64,000 bases of DNA, taken from NCBI RefSeq assembly GCF_030065535.1, contig NZ_JASJND010000001.1:186001-250000 (forward strand), written 5' to 3'. The notes under the pieces are model-generated. The model saw nothing but the letters and a program-made list of their open reading frames with translations. It made no database searches and was not told the DNA's origin. Shown in pieces: positions 8,485 to 17,339 of this stretch; position 1 is the first letter of the stretch; each line of letters starts with the position of its first letter. Made by a program: the position numbers and the translations under genes. The stretch comes from Microbacterium dauci (GTDB lineage Bacteria > Actinomycetota > Actinomycetes > Actinomycetales > Microbacteriaceae).

Positions 8485-9981
8485 TCAGGCGGGATGGGCG
8501 TCGGCGAACGCGACCTTCGGCACGAGCAGCAGGAGCAGCGCAGCGAGGAAGCCGCCCGCGGCGCAGATCGCCCACACTGTCATGTAGCCGCCGAGCGATC
8601 CCGCGGTCTGACCCGCGACGGCGCCCGCGCCGCCGGCGAGGACGACGCCGAAGACCGCGGACGAGAATGCCCCGCCGATCGTCTTGGTCGTGTTCGTCAT
8701 GCCGGATGCCTCGCCGGTGTGGCCGAACGGCGCCGCGGCGGCCGCCGCGGCGGGCATGGCGCCGACGAGGGCGCCGCATCCGATGCCTGCGATCGAGAGG
8801 TTGAGGAGCACCTGCCAGAGCTCGAGGTGGAACGGCAGGAACAGCGTGTACCCGACGCCGACGAGGAGCGCCGCGACGATGAGCATGATGCGCGGGCTCA
8901 TGCGCCGGGAGGTCGCCGAGAACGCGACGGCGCCGATGATGAGCGACACGAGGTAGAGCCCGATCACGTAGGAGCGTTCGGACGCGTCAAGGCCGAGCCC
9001 GTAGCCGAGGGCGGGGTCGGTGCCGGCGTACGTGGAGAGAGGACCCTGCGCGCCGAGCAGGCTGATGCCGATGAGGAACGCCGTCGCCTGCACGGGCCAC
9101 ATGTCGGGGCGGGCGAGAATGCGGATGTCGATGATGGGGTTCGTCTGGCGGAGTTCATAGAAGACGAAGCCGACCAGCAGCAGGATGCCGAGGACGAGGA
9201 GCCCTGCGACGCCCCACCAGGCGGCTGCGCCGAGGTCGAGCTCGCCGATGAGGCGCATCCAGGCGAGAGCGCCGGTGACGAGGAGGAGGCCCCACGCGAG
9301 GATGACGGTACCGAGCGTGTCGATCTTCTTCGCGCCGGAGGGGGCGGACTCGGGGACGAAGACGGCGATGACGACGGCGACGAGCGAGACGGCGATCGCC
9401 GGGACCATGAGGGTGAGGGCGAGGTCACCGGTGGCGGCGTAGATGCGGCCGGCGGCGAGGGCGCCGATGATGGCGCCGGCTTCGAGGCCGACAACGAGCA
9501 GGCCCGCGGCGCGGCGGGTGAGCGAGACGCCGTGGTTCTGCTGGCGGCCGCGCTCGAAGATGAGGGCGATCTCGAGCGGCAGCCAGACGACGTAGAAGCC
9601 CTGCAGCGACCAGAACAGCAGGAACGACCAGAAGTCGCCGGCGAAGACGAGCCCCCACGAGGCGAGGGCGGTGAGAACGGCCGCGATGAGCAGGATCTTC
9701 TTGTGGCCGTACATGTCGCCGAGCTTCGCGAGGATCGGGACGACGATGGCCGAGAGGAGGAGCTGCCCGGCTTCGAACCAGTTGACGTCGGCGTCGCGGA
9801 TGCCGAGTTCGATGACGATGTCGCTGAAGAGGGGGATGTAGTACCCCTGCAGGATGCCGCTGACGATCTCGACCACGATGAACCAGCCGATGAGCCCGGC
9901 AGTGATTCCCAAAGCCGAAGTACGCAGCGCTGAGGTGCGCAGCGTCGAGGTCGTGAGTGGGGACGCGTTCGGGCTGGTCAC
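8485..9981 (-). CDS. MFS transporter
   Basis: A 498-residue major facilitator with about 14 hydrophobic segments. The segment GDMYGHKKILLIA matches the loop 2-3 signature (G-D-x-x-G-[HR]-[KR]), and the length fits the 14-helix group of drug or metabolite exporters. Substrate unknown. The start is a GTG at 9981, placed seven bases after TAGGCT; an ORF extends upstream but has no coding character. The N-terminus has a short internal duplication (TLRTSALRTSALG) encoded by an imperfect DNA repeat at about 9918-9955. Confidence 0.8.
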   Translation of the reverse strand: MTSPNASPLTTSTLRTSALRTSALGITAGLIGWFIVVEIVSGILQGYYIPLFSDIVIELGIRDADVNWFEAGQLLLSAIVVPILAKLGDMYGHKKILLIAAVLTALASWGLVFAGDFWSFLLFWSLQGFYVVWLPLEIALIFERGRQQNHGVSLTRRAAGLLVVGLEAGAIIGALAAGRIYAATGDLALTLMVPAIAVSLVAVVIAVFVPESAPSGAKKIDTLGTVILAWGLLLVTGALAWMRLIGELDLGAAAWWGVAGLLVLGILLLVGFVFYELRQTNPIIDIRILARPDMWPVQATAFLIGISLLGAQGPLSTYAGTDPALGYGLGLDASERSYVIGLYLVSLIIGAVAFSATSRRMSPRIMLIVAALLVGVGYTLFLPFHLELWQVLLNLSIAGIGCGALVGAMPAAAAAAAPFGHTGEASGMTNTTKTIGGAFSSAVFGVVLAGGAGAVAGQTAGSLGGYMTVWAICAAGGFLAALLLLLVPKVAFADAHPA

Positions 9982-9994
9982 GTTCCGGAGCCTA
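9979..9994 (-). promoter_or_regulatory. Leaderless promoter of the second MFS gene
   Basis: TAGGCT on the minus strand (9989-9994) ends seven bases before the GTG at 9981. Confidence 0.5.
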
Positions 9995-10046
9995 GTGGTG
10001 CGGCGTCGTCGCGGGTGTGCAGCGGCACCGCAACACTCCGGGGCGA

Positions 10047-11405
10047 TCAGAAGGGTGCGGCTTCGGTGGGCGTGACGATGGCAGGGGTGAAGGCGACGGC
10101 CGGTGCGGGTGCGTCTTCTCTGTAGATCCTGCCGAGGGGTGAGGTCCATTCGAGGACGCCACCCAAAAGTTGTCGGACTCTCCAGCAAGTGAAGTGCTTC
10201 ATCGAGTGATGTCGCTGGCACAGATGGCACAGGTTGCAGGTGTTGGTCTTCCCGCCAAGCGCGTGATCCTCGCTGTGGTCGACCTCACACCGAATGGCCG
10301 CCTGGCGGCATCCGGGGAACCGGCAGTGCTGGTCCCTCGCCTGCAGGTACCGGCGCATCTTCTCCGGCACCCGGTACGAGTCCACCGCCAGGACGGTGCC
10401 GGTGACGGGGTGGGTGAGGAGGCGTTCCCACTGCCTGTTCCCTGCCGCGAGCTGACGCGCGGTGGCCGCGTCGATGGGGGAGCGTCCGACGAGGTCGCAG
10501 GCGTCGTGGTCGTCGCCAGCGAGGGCGTGTGCGGGGATGACGACCTGGATGCGTGCGCGAATCTTCCCGAGCGGGCCGGCCGAGGTGTCGCGCGTGTCGT
10601 CGAGCGCTGGCGTTCCGGCGAGGAGCAGGTCGGCGAAGAGGTCGGCGCGAACCTGGTCCATGGTGCGGGCGTCGGTGGAGACGATCTCAGCGCGGGATTC
10701 GTCACTGCCGTCAATCCCGAGGGTCAGGCCACCACCGGCCGCGCGCTCGCCACGCGTGTCGATGATCGCGCGGCCCATCTGGGTGAGACGGTCGTGGATG
10801 CCCTCTGCGATCGCGGTCGGCATCTTCGCGATCAGCTCGGACATCCCGTTCGACCCGGGCACGATGCGGACGCACCGACCGGCCGCGGCTGCTTCGTGCC
10901 GCTCCGCGAACGACCGCGGGTGCAGGTGTTGCGCGAGCATCTCCAGCGCGGGCCGGACCCGGTTGGGGGTGTCGCGTTCGCACTTCGGGATCGCGGACTC
11001 CGCGAACTGACCACGCAACTCGGGTGGCAGTACTGAGCCGGCGGCCACGATCGTGAGGACGTGCCCCCGCACGATCCGACCGGCTTCCCACGCGTCGAGG
11101 GCGGCGGTGTAGTCCTCGACGATTGTTCGGGCTTCATCGATACGGCGCTGCATCGTGCGGTCGGCGATCCGCATGATGCCTGCGAGCTCCGCGGAGATCG
11201 ACCGGAGCGCCATGTCCTGCTCGCGCACCTTCGCGGGTGACCCGGCTGCGGTCTTCTCGGCGAGGGCGGCCGCGGCAGCGAGGAGTCGGACCTCTCGGAT
11301 CTGCAGGGCAGCGGCATCCTGAGCCAGCCCTTCCATCCCGTGCGCGAGCCCGGCGAGGGACGTCATGAAGGCGTCCGATCCGGGGTGCTCGACTGGGTTG
11401 GTCAT
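10047..11405 (-). CDS. DUF222 and HNH endonuclease domain protein (13E12 repeat family)
   Basis: A 452-residue protein with an N-terminal alpha-helical DUF222 region and a C-terminal HNH nuclease domain. The nuclease motif is intact: RDQHCRFPGC, then CEVDHSEDHALGG, TNTCNLCHLC and RHHSMKH, giving the His-Asn-His triad with a Cys pair. Such proteins are repeated many times in actinobacterial genomes and are suspected to be mobile or selfish; their role is not established. The start ATG at 11405 has a perfect GGAGGT abutting it with no spacer, which is unusual. Its upstream region carries a candidate dispersed repeat and a locally AT-richer stretch. Confidence 0.85.
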   Translation of the reverse strand: MTNPVEHPGSDAFMTSLAGLAHGMEGLAQDAAALQIREVRLLAAAAALAEKTAAGSPAKVREQDMALRSISAELAGIMRIADRTMQRRIDEARTIVEDYTAALDAWEAGRIVRGHVLTIVAAGSVLPPELRGQFAESAIPKCERDTPNRVRPALEMLAQHLHPRSFAERHEAAAAGRCVRIVPGSNGMSELIAKMPTAIAEGIHDRLTQMGRAIIDTRGERAAGGGLTLGIDGSDESRAEIVSTDARTMDQVRADLFADLLLAGTPALDDTRDTSAGPLGKIRARIQVVIPAHALAGDDHDACDLVGRSPIDAATARQLAAGNRQWERLLTHPVTGTVLAVDSYRVPEKMRRYLQARDQHCRFPGCRQAAIRCEVDHSEDHALGGKTNTCNLCHLCQRHHSMKHFTCWRVRQLLGGVLEWTSPLGRIYREDAPAPAVAFTPAIVTPTEAAPF

Positions 11406-11556
11406 ACCTCCATTGTGGTGAGGGGGTACGACATTGAGAGGGTCGATTCGGGCTTCTGAATCCCAGATCAAGATCAGAAAGCGTTCATTCTTCGGGCGAG
11501 CAGTTTGCTCGGTCATCGCGGGCGTCCGGGACCCGCGGCATCCGCGATTCGTCGGA

Positions 11557-11595
11557 CGTTTCGTCTCGGTCGCTTCGCTTCCTCGCTCAACGACC
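11557..11595 (+). repeat. Candidate dispersed intergenic repeat (GGTCGTTGAGCGAG type)
   Basis: Read on the minus strand this 39-base element begins GGTCGTTGAGCGAGG and ends GAGACGAAACG. From memory, closely similar elements recur in intergenic regions of Microbacterium and related genomes; within this window I see one copy only. It lies between the HNH gene and the phosphoribosyltransferase. Confidence 0.45.
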
Positions 11596-11616
11596 TCGCG
11601 CCCGGAGGCCGGCGGC

Positions 11617-11648
11617 CTAGGCTGGAGTCTTCAGACGAAGGGATGCCG
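11617..11648 (+). promoter_or_regulatory. Promoter and ribosome site of the phosphoribosyltransferase gene
   Basis: A TAGGCT hexamer (11617-11622) and, 14 bases further, GAAGGG at 11637-11642. GAAGGG is six bases from the GTG at 11649 but touches the ATG at 11643, so it favours the GTG. Confidence 0.4.
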
Positions 11649-12146
11649 GTGACCGAGCGAGAGACGTTGACCTGGGACGGCTTCGGCCAGGCGACCCGTG
11701 ACCTGGCCCGATCGATCGTCGCCGACGGGTTCATGCCCGACGTCGTCGTCGCGATCGCACGCGGCGGCCTGCTGCCGGCCGGGGCAATCGCGTACGGGCT
11801 CGGTGTGAAGAGCTGCGGCGCCCTGAACGTCGAGTTCTACACCGGGATCGGCACCGTGCTCGATGCCCCTGAGCTCCTCCCGCCGGACCTCGACCTCGGT
11901 TACCTGCCCGGCAAGCGCGTCCTCCTCGTCGACGACGTCGCCGACAGTGGCCGCACGCTCGCGCTCGCCGTCCGCATGCTCGAAGAGGCGGCCGCCGACG
12001 TCCGCTCGGTCTGCATCTACACGAAGCCCGGCTCGGTCGCGACGCCCGACTACTCGTGGCGCGAGACCGACCTCTGGATCAACTTCCCGTGGTCGTTCCA
12101 GGGCACCGTCGAGCAGGAAGACGCCGGCCTCCCCGCGAGCGCCTGA
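11649..12146 (+). CDS. Phosphoribosyltransferase family protein
   Basis: A type I phosphoribosyltransferase of about 165 residues. The PRPP-binding loop [15 protein letters not shown] (two acidic residues followed by the DSGRT turn) is intact, and [11 protein letters not shown] provides the pyrophosphate loop. The C-terminal [14 protein letters not shown] is characteristic of the xanthine/hypoxanthine-guanine PRTase group that includes Gpt-like proteins, so purine salvage is the best guess. The GTG start is favoured by ribosome-site spacing; ATG 11643 adds two residues. The stop shares one base with the ung start (TGATG), so the two are coupled. Confidence 0.8.
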   Translation: MTERETLTWDGFGQATRDLARSIVADGFMPDVVVAIARGGLLPAGAIAYGLGVKSCGALNVEFYTGIGTVLDAPELLPPDLDLGYLPGKRVLLVDDVADSGRTLALAVRMLEEAAADVRSVCIYTKPGSVATPDYSWRETDLWINFPWSFQGTVEQEDAGLPASA

Positions 12147-12829
12147 TGGCGAAGACGCTCGCCGAGCTCGCGGCATCCGGTCTCATCGACGCCGGCTGGG
12201 CCAAAGCCCTCGCACCCGTCGCGGACGACATCGCGGCGCTCGGCGATCGCTTGCGAGAAGCCGAGGGCGGGTACCTTCCCGCCGGCGAGCACGTCTTGCG
12301 CGCGTTCGCCCGGCCGCTCGCGGACGTGAAGGTGCTCATCGTCGGCCAGGACCCGTACCCGACGCCGGGGCACGCGATCGGGCTCTCGTTCGCCGTCGAG
12401 CGTCACGTCCGCCCGCTGCCGCGCAGCCTCGGGAACATCTACACCGAGCTCGAGTCCGACCTCGGCATCGCCCGCGCCCCGCACGGTGACCTCTCCGCCT
12501 GGAGCGACCAGGGCGTCATGCTGCTGAACCGCGTACTCACCGTCGCGCCGGGTGCCGCCGGCTCGCATCGCGGCTGGGGCTGGGAGCGCGTCACCGAGCA
12601 CGCGATCCGCACGCTCGTCGCGCGCGAGGCGCCACTCGTCGCGATCCTGTGGGGGAGGGATGCCGCGAACCTGCGCCCGCTCCTCGGCGACACCCCGGTC
12701 ATCCAGTCGGCGCACCCGTCGCCGCTGTCGGCACGTCGCGGCTTCTTCGGATCGCGTCCGTTCTCTCGCGCGAACGAACTGCTCGCTGCACATGGTGCCG
12801 CCCCGGTCGACTGGCGCGTCGGAGACTGA
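12146..12829 (+). CDS. ung: Uracil-DNA glycosylase, family 1
   Basis: A 227-residue DNA repair enzyme that removes uracil arising from cytosine deamination, which matters in a high-GC genome. The water-activating motif is [16 protein letters not shown] (Asp69), where actinobacterial Ung has Pro in place of the His of the classical GQDPYH. The DNA-intercalation motif HPSPLSA is present near residue 190, and LLNRVLTV matches the uracil-recognition strand. It starts in the stop codon of the preceding gene, so it is translated from the same message. Confidence 0.95.
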   Translation: MAKTLAELAASGLIDAGWAKALAPVADDIAALGDRLREAEGGYLPAGEHVLRAFARPLADVKVLIVGQDPYPTPGHAIGLSFAVERHVRPLPRSLGNIYTELESDLGIARAPHGDLSAWSDQGVMLLNRVLTVAPGAAGSHRGWGWERVTEHAIRTLVAREAPLVAILWGRDAANLRPLLGDTPVIQSAHPSPLSARRGFFGSRPFSRANELLAAHGAAPVDWRVGD

Positions 12830-12833
12830 CCCG

Positions 12834-12848
12834 TACACTGTCCGCATG
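12834..12848 (+). promoter_or_regulatory. Leaderless promoter of the GNAT gene
   Basis: TACACT (12834-12839) precedes the ATG at 12846 by exactly six bases. Confidence 0.55.
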
Positions 12849-13469
12849 TTGGAGGACGAGTACGAGCGTGATCGCCGTCGTCTTCCGCGCCACCTGCGTC
12901 GCCGGCCCGAACCCGAAGCCGCGTTCGCGTTCTCGATCCGTCCGGCGGTGCGCGCGGACATCCCCGACATCCGCGAGATCTACAACTACTACGTGACGAA
13001 CTCGGTCGTCACCCTCGACGAGAAGCGCTGGTCGCACAAGCGCTGGAGCGACAAGTTCGACCACCTGCAGAAGCTCGGTCTGCCGTTCCTCGTCGCGGTG
13101 TCACCGAACGACCAGGTGCTCGGCTACGGCATGGTCGGCCCGTGGACCGGCGGCAGCGGCGTCCGCTACACCGTCGAGAACTCGATCTACCTCGGTCAGG
13201 CGGCGACCGGAAAGGGCCTCGGTCGAGCCCTCCTCGAAGCGCTCATCGCGGCGTGCGAGGCGAAGGGCCTTCGCGAGATGGTCGCCGTGATCAGCGACAA
13301 GGGTGCCGAGGCGTCGGTCGCGCTGCACGAGAAGCTCGGCTTCGTCGAGGTGGGGCGCATGGGCCGGGTCGGATACAAGTTCGGGCGGCCGCTCGGCACG
13401 ATCTACCTGCAGAAGTCGCTGTCGCCGCGGAAGCAGCCGTCCTGGTGGTCGCGACTGATCAACCGCTGA
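12846..13469 (+). CDS. GNAT family N-acetyltransferase, phosphinothricin acetyltransferase-like
   Basis: A 207-residue acetyl-CoA-dependent acetyltransferase. The acceptor region ADIPDIREIYNYYVTNSVVTLDE resembles the pat/bar and L-amino acid acetyltransferase group, and the CoA pyrophosphate loop is QAATGKGLGRALLEALI (a Q/RxxGxG/A variant). The C-terminal ALHEKLGFVEVGRM completes the fold. A basic N-terminal tail (residues 8-22, Arg-rich) and a basic C-terminal tail flank the domain. The substrate could be an amino acid or a xenobiotic amine. The 3' end overlaps the emfourin gene on the other strand by 11 bases. Confidence 0.8.
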   Translation: MLEDEYERDRRRLPRHLRRRPEPEAAFAFSIRPAVRADIPDIREIYNYYVTNSVVTLDEKRWSHKRWSDKFDHLQKLGLPFLVAVSPNDQVLGYGMVGPWTGGSGVRYTVENSIYLGQAATGKGLGRALLEALIAACEAKGLREMVAVISDKGAEASVALHEKLGFVEVGRMGRVGYKFGRPLGTIYLQKSLSPRKQPSWWSRLINR

Positions 13470-13791
13470 CGTCCGCCGGCTCCCCGCCCTCGCGGACGGC
13501 ATCGATGAGGTCGCGCCACGGCCCTGCGACCGCGCGCTCGCCGAGGACGACGTGCCGTTCCTCGCTCGAGAGCGGATGCCGCGCTTCCGCCGCTGTGACC
13601 TCCCAGACGTAGCGGTCCGCTCCCGTCGCCGGCGCCGCGGGCGCGGCCGCATTCCACGGGCATGCGTCGACGAGTTCGCGCCACCCCGGAGCGGATGCCT
13701 CGTCGGCGGCGACGCGCCAGGCGCGACGGAGCCCGGCGAAGCCGCCGGTGCGCACGACGAGGATCGTGAGCGAATCAGCCGACTGCGACAT
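13459..13791 (-). CDS. Emfourin-type protealysin inhibitor
   Basis: A 110-residue protein whose start SLTILVVRTGGFAGLRRAWRV matches the small emfourin family, slow-binding inhibitors of protealysin-like M4 peptidases described from Serratia. It is encoded immediately after, and overlapping by 17 bases, an M4 protease on the same strand, which is the arrangement expected for protease and inhibitor. No signal peptide is visible, so it should act in the cytoplasm. The ATG at 13791 is the first start that keeps the conserved N-terminal strand. The family call rests on the N-terminal motif plus context. Confidence 0.75.
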   Translation of the reverse strand: MSQSADSLTILVVRTGGFAGLRRAWRVAADEASAPGWRELVDACPWNAAAPAAPATGADRYVWEVTAAEARHPLSSEERHVVLGERAVAGPWRDLIDAVREGGEPADVSG

Positions 13792-14833
13792 CTCCCGTGA
13801 CCCCGACCGCGTCCCACGCCTTGCGGACTGCGGCGGCCTCCTCCGATTCCTCACCGTACTCCGCGATCGCTGTCGCGGTCGTGGCGGCGGCGAAGTCGGT
13901 GAAGGTCGCCGTGCTCGACAGCGAGCCGCCGGTCAGCGTCAGATACCAGATACGTCCGGCGCGCTCCCAGGCGTTCCCGCCGAGCGTGGTCGCAACCAGG
14001 TGGAACGCCTTGTTCGGGATTCCCGAGTTGATGTGGACGCCGCCGTTGTCACCCGAGGTCTCGACATAGTCGCGCATGTGGCCCGGCTGCGGATCCCTTC
14101 CGAGGATGTCGTCGTCGTACGCTGTGCCGGGCGCCGCGAGTGAGCGAAGCGCGGAGCCGGTGACGGCGTCGGTGAAGATCTCGGCGCCCACGAGCCAGGT
14201 CGCCTCGCCGGCCGTCTCGCCGCGGAGGTGCTGTTCGGTGAGCGCGCCGAACACGTCGGCGACCGATTCGTTGAGCGCTCCGGACTGGCCCTGGTAGACC
14301 AGGCCGCCGGCGTGCTCGATCACGCCGTGCGCGAGTTCGTGCGCGATGACACTGACCGAGCGGGTGAACCCGGTGAAGACCTCGCCGTCGCCGTCGCCGA
14401 ACACCATCCGTGTGCCGTCCCAGAACGCGTTGTCGTAGTCGCGGCCGAAGTGCACGGTTGCGAGCAGCGGCCCGCCCGCGGCATCCAATCCGACCCGTTC
14501 GAAGGCCTGCCAGAAGAACGCGAACGTCGCACCGAGTCCGTCATACGCTTCGTCGACCGCGGCGTCACCGGTGGGCTCGGCGCCCTCGGCGCGCGCCGGC
14601 ACTCCCGGGAGCTCCTCGCGCTGCTGCGCATCGGACACGAGCCGGTCGGGATCGGGGCTCGCCGAGACGACGAGTGCGCCGCCGTCAACGCTGAGGTCGA
14701 GATGCGCGCGCGTCGGCGTATAGGTACGGGGCAGCGCGAGCGTGGCACGCGCCGCCGCGGACGCGGCGGGGAACCGATCCGCGGGCGCGGCGGCGAGGGC
14801 GGCGAGCAGGTACGGCGGGACGATCGCGTGCAT
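13775..14833 (-). CDS. M4 family zinc metallopeptidase, protealysin-like
   Basis: A 352-residue thermolysin-family peptidase. It has a short propeptide with the protealysin motif PPYLL (residues 6-10) instead of a signal peptide and long FTP/PepSY prodomain. Zinc site: HELAH (165-169) with Glu189 in [11 protein letters not shown]. The proton-donor His is His267 in [15 protein letters not shown]. Protealysins of this type lack classical secretion signals and are matched with emfourin inhibitors, as here. The ATG is set by TACCGT exactly six bases upstream. It follows the ABC importer operon on the same strand but has its own promoter. Confidence 0.9.
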   Translation of the reverse strand: MHAIVPPYLLAALAAAPADRFPAASAAARATLALPRTYTPTRAHLDLSVDGGALVVSASPDPDRLVSDAQQREELPGVPARAEGAEPTGDAAVDEAYDGLGATFAFFWQAFERVGLDAAGGPLLATVHFGRDYDNAFWDGTRMVFGDGDGEVFTGFTRSVSVIAHELAHGVIEHAGGLVYQGQSGALNESVADVFGALTEQHLRGETAGEATWLVGAEIFTDAVTGSALRSLAAPGTAYDDDILGRDPQPGHMRDYVETSGDNGGVHINSGIPNKAFHLVATTLGGNAWERAGRIWYLTLTGGSLSSTATFTDFAAATTATAIAEYGEESEEAAAVRKAWDAVGVTGDVAVG

Positions 14834-14845
14834 GACGCCACGGTA
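14831..14845 (-). promoter_or_regulatory. Leaderless promoter of the M4 protease/emfourin pair
   Basis: On the minus strand, TACCGT (14840-14845) precedes the ATG at 14833 by six bases. Confidence 0.55.
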
Positions 14846-14881
14846 ACGCCCGGCGCCGACACGTGCGCCGACTGCACACAC

Positions 14882-15676
14882 TCAGCGCGGCGGATCGATG
14901 ACCGGGATCGAGGCGAGCAGACGTCGCGTGTAGGCGACCTGCGGCTGCAGCAGCACCTTCTCGGTCGGCCCCTCCTCGACGATGCGGCCGTCCTTCATGA
15001 CCACGACCTCGTCGCACAGGTTCTGCACGACGCCGATGTCGTGCGACACCATGACGAGGGTCAGCCCATCGCGGACGCGGAGCTCGCGGATGAGCTCCAG
15101 CACCTGCGCGCGCACCGTCACGTCGAGCGCCGAGAGCGGTTCGTCGCCGACGAGCAGCCGCGGCCGGTGCACGAGCGCACGAGCCAGTGCGATGCGCTGC
15201 CGCTGCCCGCCCGAGAACTCGTGCGGGTACCGCTCGCCGGCATCCGAGGGCAATCCCACGTCGTCCAGCACCTCCCGCACCCGCGCTCTGCGGTCCACGT
15301 CGACGTCCAGCGCCCACAGCGGCTCGCCGACGATGCGGTCGACGCGCATCCTCGGGTCGAGCGACGCGTACGGGTCCTGGAACACGATGCCCGTCTCGCG
15401 CCGCAGCCAGTGGAGCGACCGAGCGGATGCCGCGGCGTCGACCGCCCGACCGTCGAAGGTCACCGAGCCGGCCGTCGGGGTGTCGAGCCCGAGCAGCAGC
15501 CGGACGAGGGTCGACTTGCCCGATCCGGACTCGCCGATGACCCCGAGCGTGCTGCCGGCGCGGACGTCGACGTCGGCGTCGTCGAGCGCGATGGTTTCGC
15601 GTACGGGGGCGAACAGCCCGGCGCGCGGCATCCGGTATCGGCGGGTGAGTCCCCGGGCGGACAGGAGGGCGGTCAT
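14882..15676 (-). CDS. Oligopeptide/dipeptide ABC transporter ATP-binding protein (DppF-like)
   Basis: A 264-residue ATPase subunit. Walker A is GESGSGKST, the signature is [15 protein letters not shown], Walker B ends in [13 protein letters not shown] and the switch His is in MVSHD. The D-loop and the [12 protein letters not shown]-loop are typical of the second ATPase of Opp/Dpp importers. The ATG overlaps the stop of the preceding ATPase gene (ATGA). It is the last gene of a five-gene importer cluster. [19 protein letters not shown] tail is the usual C-terminal oligopeptide/dipeptide extension. It has no Fe-S cysteine cluster, unlike many DppD/F proteins. Confidence 0.9.
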   Translation of the reverse strand: MTALLSARGLTRRYRMPRAGLFAPVRETIALDDADVDVRAGSTLGVIGESGSGKSTLVRLLLGLDTPTAGSVTFDGRAVDAAASARSLHWLRRETGIVFQDPYASLDPRMRVDRIVGEPLWALDVDVDRRARVREVLDDVGLPSDAGERYPHEFSGGQRQRIALARALVHRPRLLVGDEPLSALDVTVRAQVLELIRELRVRDGLTLVMVSHDIGVVQNLCDEVVVMKDGRIVEEGPTEKVLLQPQVAYTRRLLASIPVIDPPR

Positions 15677-16464
15677 CCGATGCCTCCCGGCTTCCACAGC
15701 GTCGCGGTCGCGTCGCGGAGTAGCCCCTGCGTGACGGGGGACTGCGGCGTCGTCAGGAGGCGCGAGAGCGGCCCCTGCTCGACGATGCGGCCCGACTCGA
15801 GCACGACCGCGTCGGTCGCGACCTGCGAGAGGACGGCGAGGTCGTGGGTGATGAAGACGAGGGACATGCCGTCTTCGTCGACGAGGTGCTGCAGGAGTTC
15901 GAGGATCTCCGCCTGGATCGTCACGTCGAGCGCGGTCGTCGGTTCATCGGCGATGAGCAGGCGCGGGCGGCATGCGAGCGCCATCGCGATGGCGACGCGC
16001 TGTCGCTGCCCGCCGGAGAGCTGGTGCGGGTAGCGGTTCACGATCTGCTCGGGGTCTGGCAAGCGCACACGTCGGGCCTCTTCAACCGCTCGCGCCCATG
16101 CCTCGCGCCGCGAGACGCCCCGCTGGTGGATGCGGATCGACTCGGCGATCTGCCGGCCGACGGTGCGGATGGGGTTGAGCGCGGTCTGCGGCTCCTGGAA
16201 CACGATGCCGATCTCGTCGCCGCGGATGCCGGCGAGGTCGCGGTCGCGAAGCGTGAGCAGTTCGCGCCCCTCCCATCGCACGCTGCCCGAGGCGGCCGCG
16301 CCGTCGGGCAGGAGGCCCAGCAGGGCGAGGGCGGTGAGCGACTTGCCCGAGCCGGACTCGCCGATGAGGCCGGTGCGCGCGCCGGCCTCGACCTCGAACG
16401 AGACGCCGTCGACGACGCGGATGCCGCCGATCTCGACGACCAGGTCGGTCACGGTGAGGCTCAT
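15673..16464 (-). CDS. Oligopeptide/dipeptide ABC transporter ATP-binding protein (DppD-like)
   Basis: A 263-residue ATPase that pairs with the following one to power peptide import. Walker [11 protein letters not shown]-loop [10 protein letters not shown], signature [15 protein letters not shown], Walker [14 protein letters not shown] and switch FITHD are all intact. Both ends overlap neighbours by four bases (ATGA), so translation is coupled through the cluster. The frame runs far upstream, but the ATG at 16464 opens the conserved [13 protein letters not shown] strand. Confidence 0.9.
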   Translation of the reverse strand: MSLTVTDLVVEIGGIRVVDGVSFEVEAGARTGLIGESGSGKSLTALALLGLLPDGAAASGSVRWEGRELLTLRDRDLAGIRGDEIGIVFQEPQTALNPIRTVGRQIAESIRIHQRGVSRREAWARAVEEARRVRLPDPEQIVNRYPHQLSGGQRQRVAIAMALACRPRLLIADEPTTALDVTIQAEILELLQHLVDEDGMSLVFITHDLAVLSQVATDAVVLESGRIVEQGPLSRLLTTPQSPVTQGLLRDATATLWKPGGIG

Positions 16465-17339
16465 GCGACCACCGCCGGGGGAGGTGTCGCCGCACGAGTG
16501 GCGCGGCGGGCGAGTGTCGGGTCGGTGGCATCGCGCAGGCCGTCGCCGAGCAGGTTGAACCCGAGCACAGTGAGGGTGATCGCGAGGCCCGGCCACAGGA
16601 CCGATCCGGGGTGGATCGTGATGAACTGTTGCAGTTCCGCCAGCAGCAGCCCCCACGAGGGCTCGGTGACGGTTGCGCCGAAGCCGAGGTACGAGAGCCC
16701 GGCCTCGGCGAGCACGGCGACCGCCATGCCCCAGGACAGCTGCACGATGAACACCGGCGCGACGTTCGGGAGCAGATGCCGCCACAGGTTCTGCCACGGC
16801 GTGAGGCCGCTTGCGCGTCCCGCGAGCACGAAGTCGCTGTGCAGCACCCGGCGGAGCTCCGGCCGCGTGACCCGTGCGATGTTGACCCCGAAGCCGAGTC
16901 CGACCGAGACGACGACGATCAGCAGCGAGCCTCCCCAGACTGCGGAGAGCATCATCGCGAGCAGCAGGACCGGGAACGCGATCAGGATGTCGACCGCGAC
17001 CGCGACGCTCTCGCGCACCGCGCGCGGTGTGAGCGCCCCGAGGGCGGCCAGGGCGAGCCCGGTGAGCGTCGCGATGACCCCAGCTCCCACGGCGACCCAG
17101 ATCGTCGTGCGGGCGCCCGCCATCAGCACGCTCAGGATGTCGCGCCCCGAGCCGTCGGTGCCGAGGAGGTTTGCGCCGCCGGGGCCCGCCCAGCGGTTGT
17201 CGATGTCGACGCGGAGGGGGTCGAACGGCGTCCAGAACACCGAGACGAGGGCGATCAGCGCGATCGCGACCACGACGAGCAGCCCGAAGCGGCCGGTCGC
17301 GGTCGCCCACAGGCGGGGGAGCCAGGCGAAGCGGCTCAT
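16461..17339 (-). CDS. ABC transporter permease, DppC-like
   Basis: A 292-residue inner membrane permease of the DppC/OppC group. The N-terminal OppC segment with one helix (about residues 18-37) leads to GTDGSGRDILSVLMAGARTT, the loop specific to DppC-type permeases. The EAA coupling motif is RASGLTPWQNLWRHLLPN. Five more hydrophobic segments follow. It forms the channel together with the DppB-like permease encoded just upstream, overlapping it by four bases. Confidence 0.9.
   Translation of the reverse strand: MSRFAWLPRLWATATGRFGLLVVVAIALIALVSVFWTPFDPLRVDIDNRWAGPGGANLLGTDGSGRDILSVLMAGARTTIWVAVGAGVIATLTGLALAALGALTPRAVRESVAVAVDILIAFPVLLLAMMLSAVWGGSLLIVVVSVGLGFGVNIARVTRPELRRVLHSDFVLAGRASGLTPWQNLWRHLLPNVAPVFIVQLSWGMAVAVLAEAGLSYLGFGATVTEPSWGLLLAELQQFITIHPGSVLWPGLAITLTVLGFNLLGDGLRDATDPTLARRATRAATPPPAVVA

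Noticed and set aside
10047..11405. DUF222-HNH gene as evidence of a prophage or insertion sequence
   Set aside because: No integrase, terminal repeats, target duplication or phage genes flank it.
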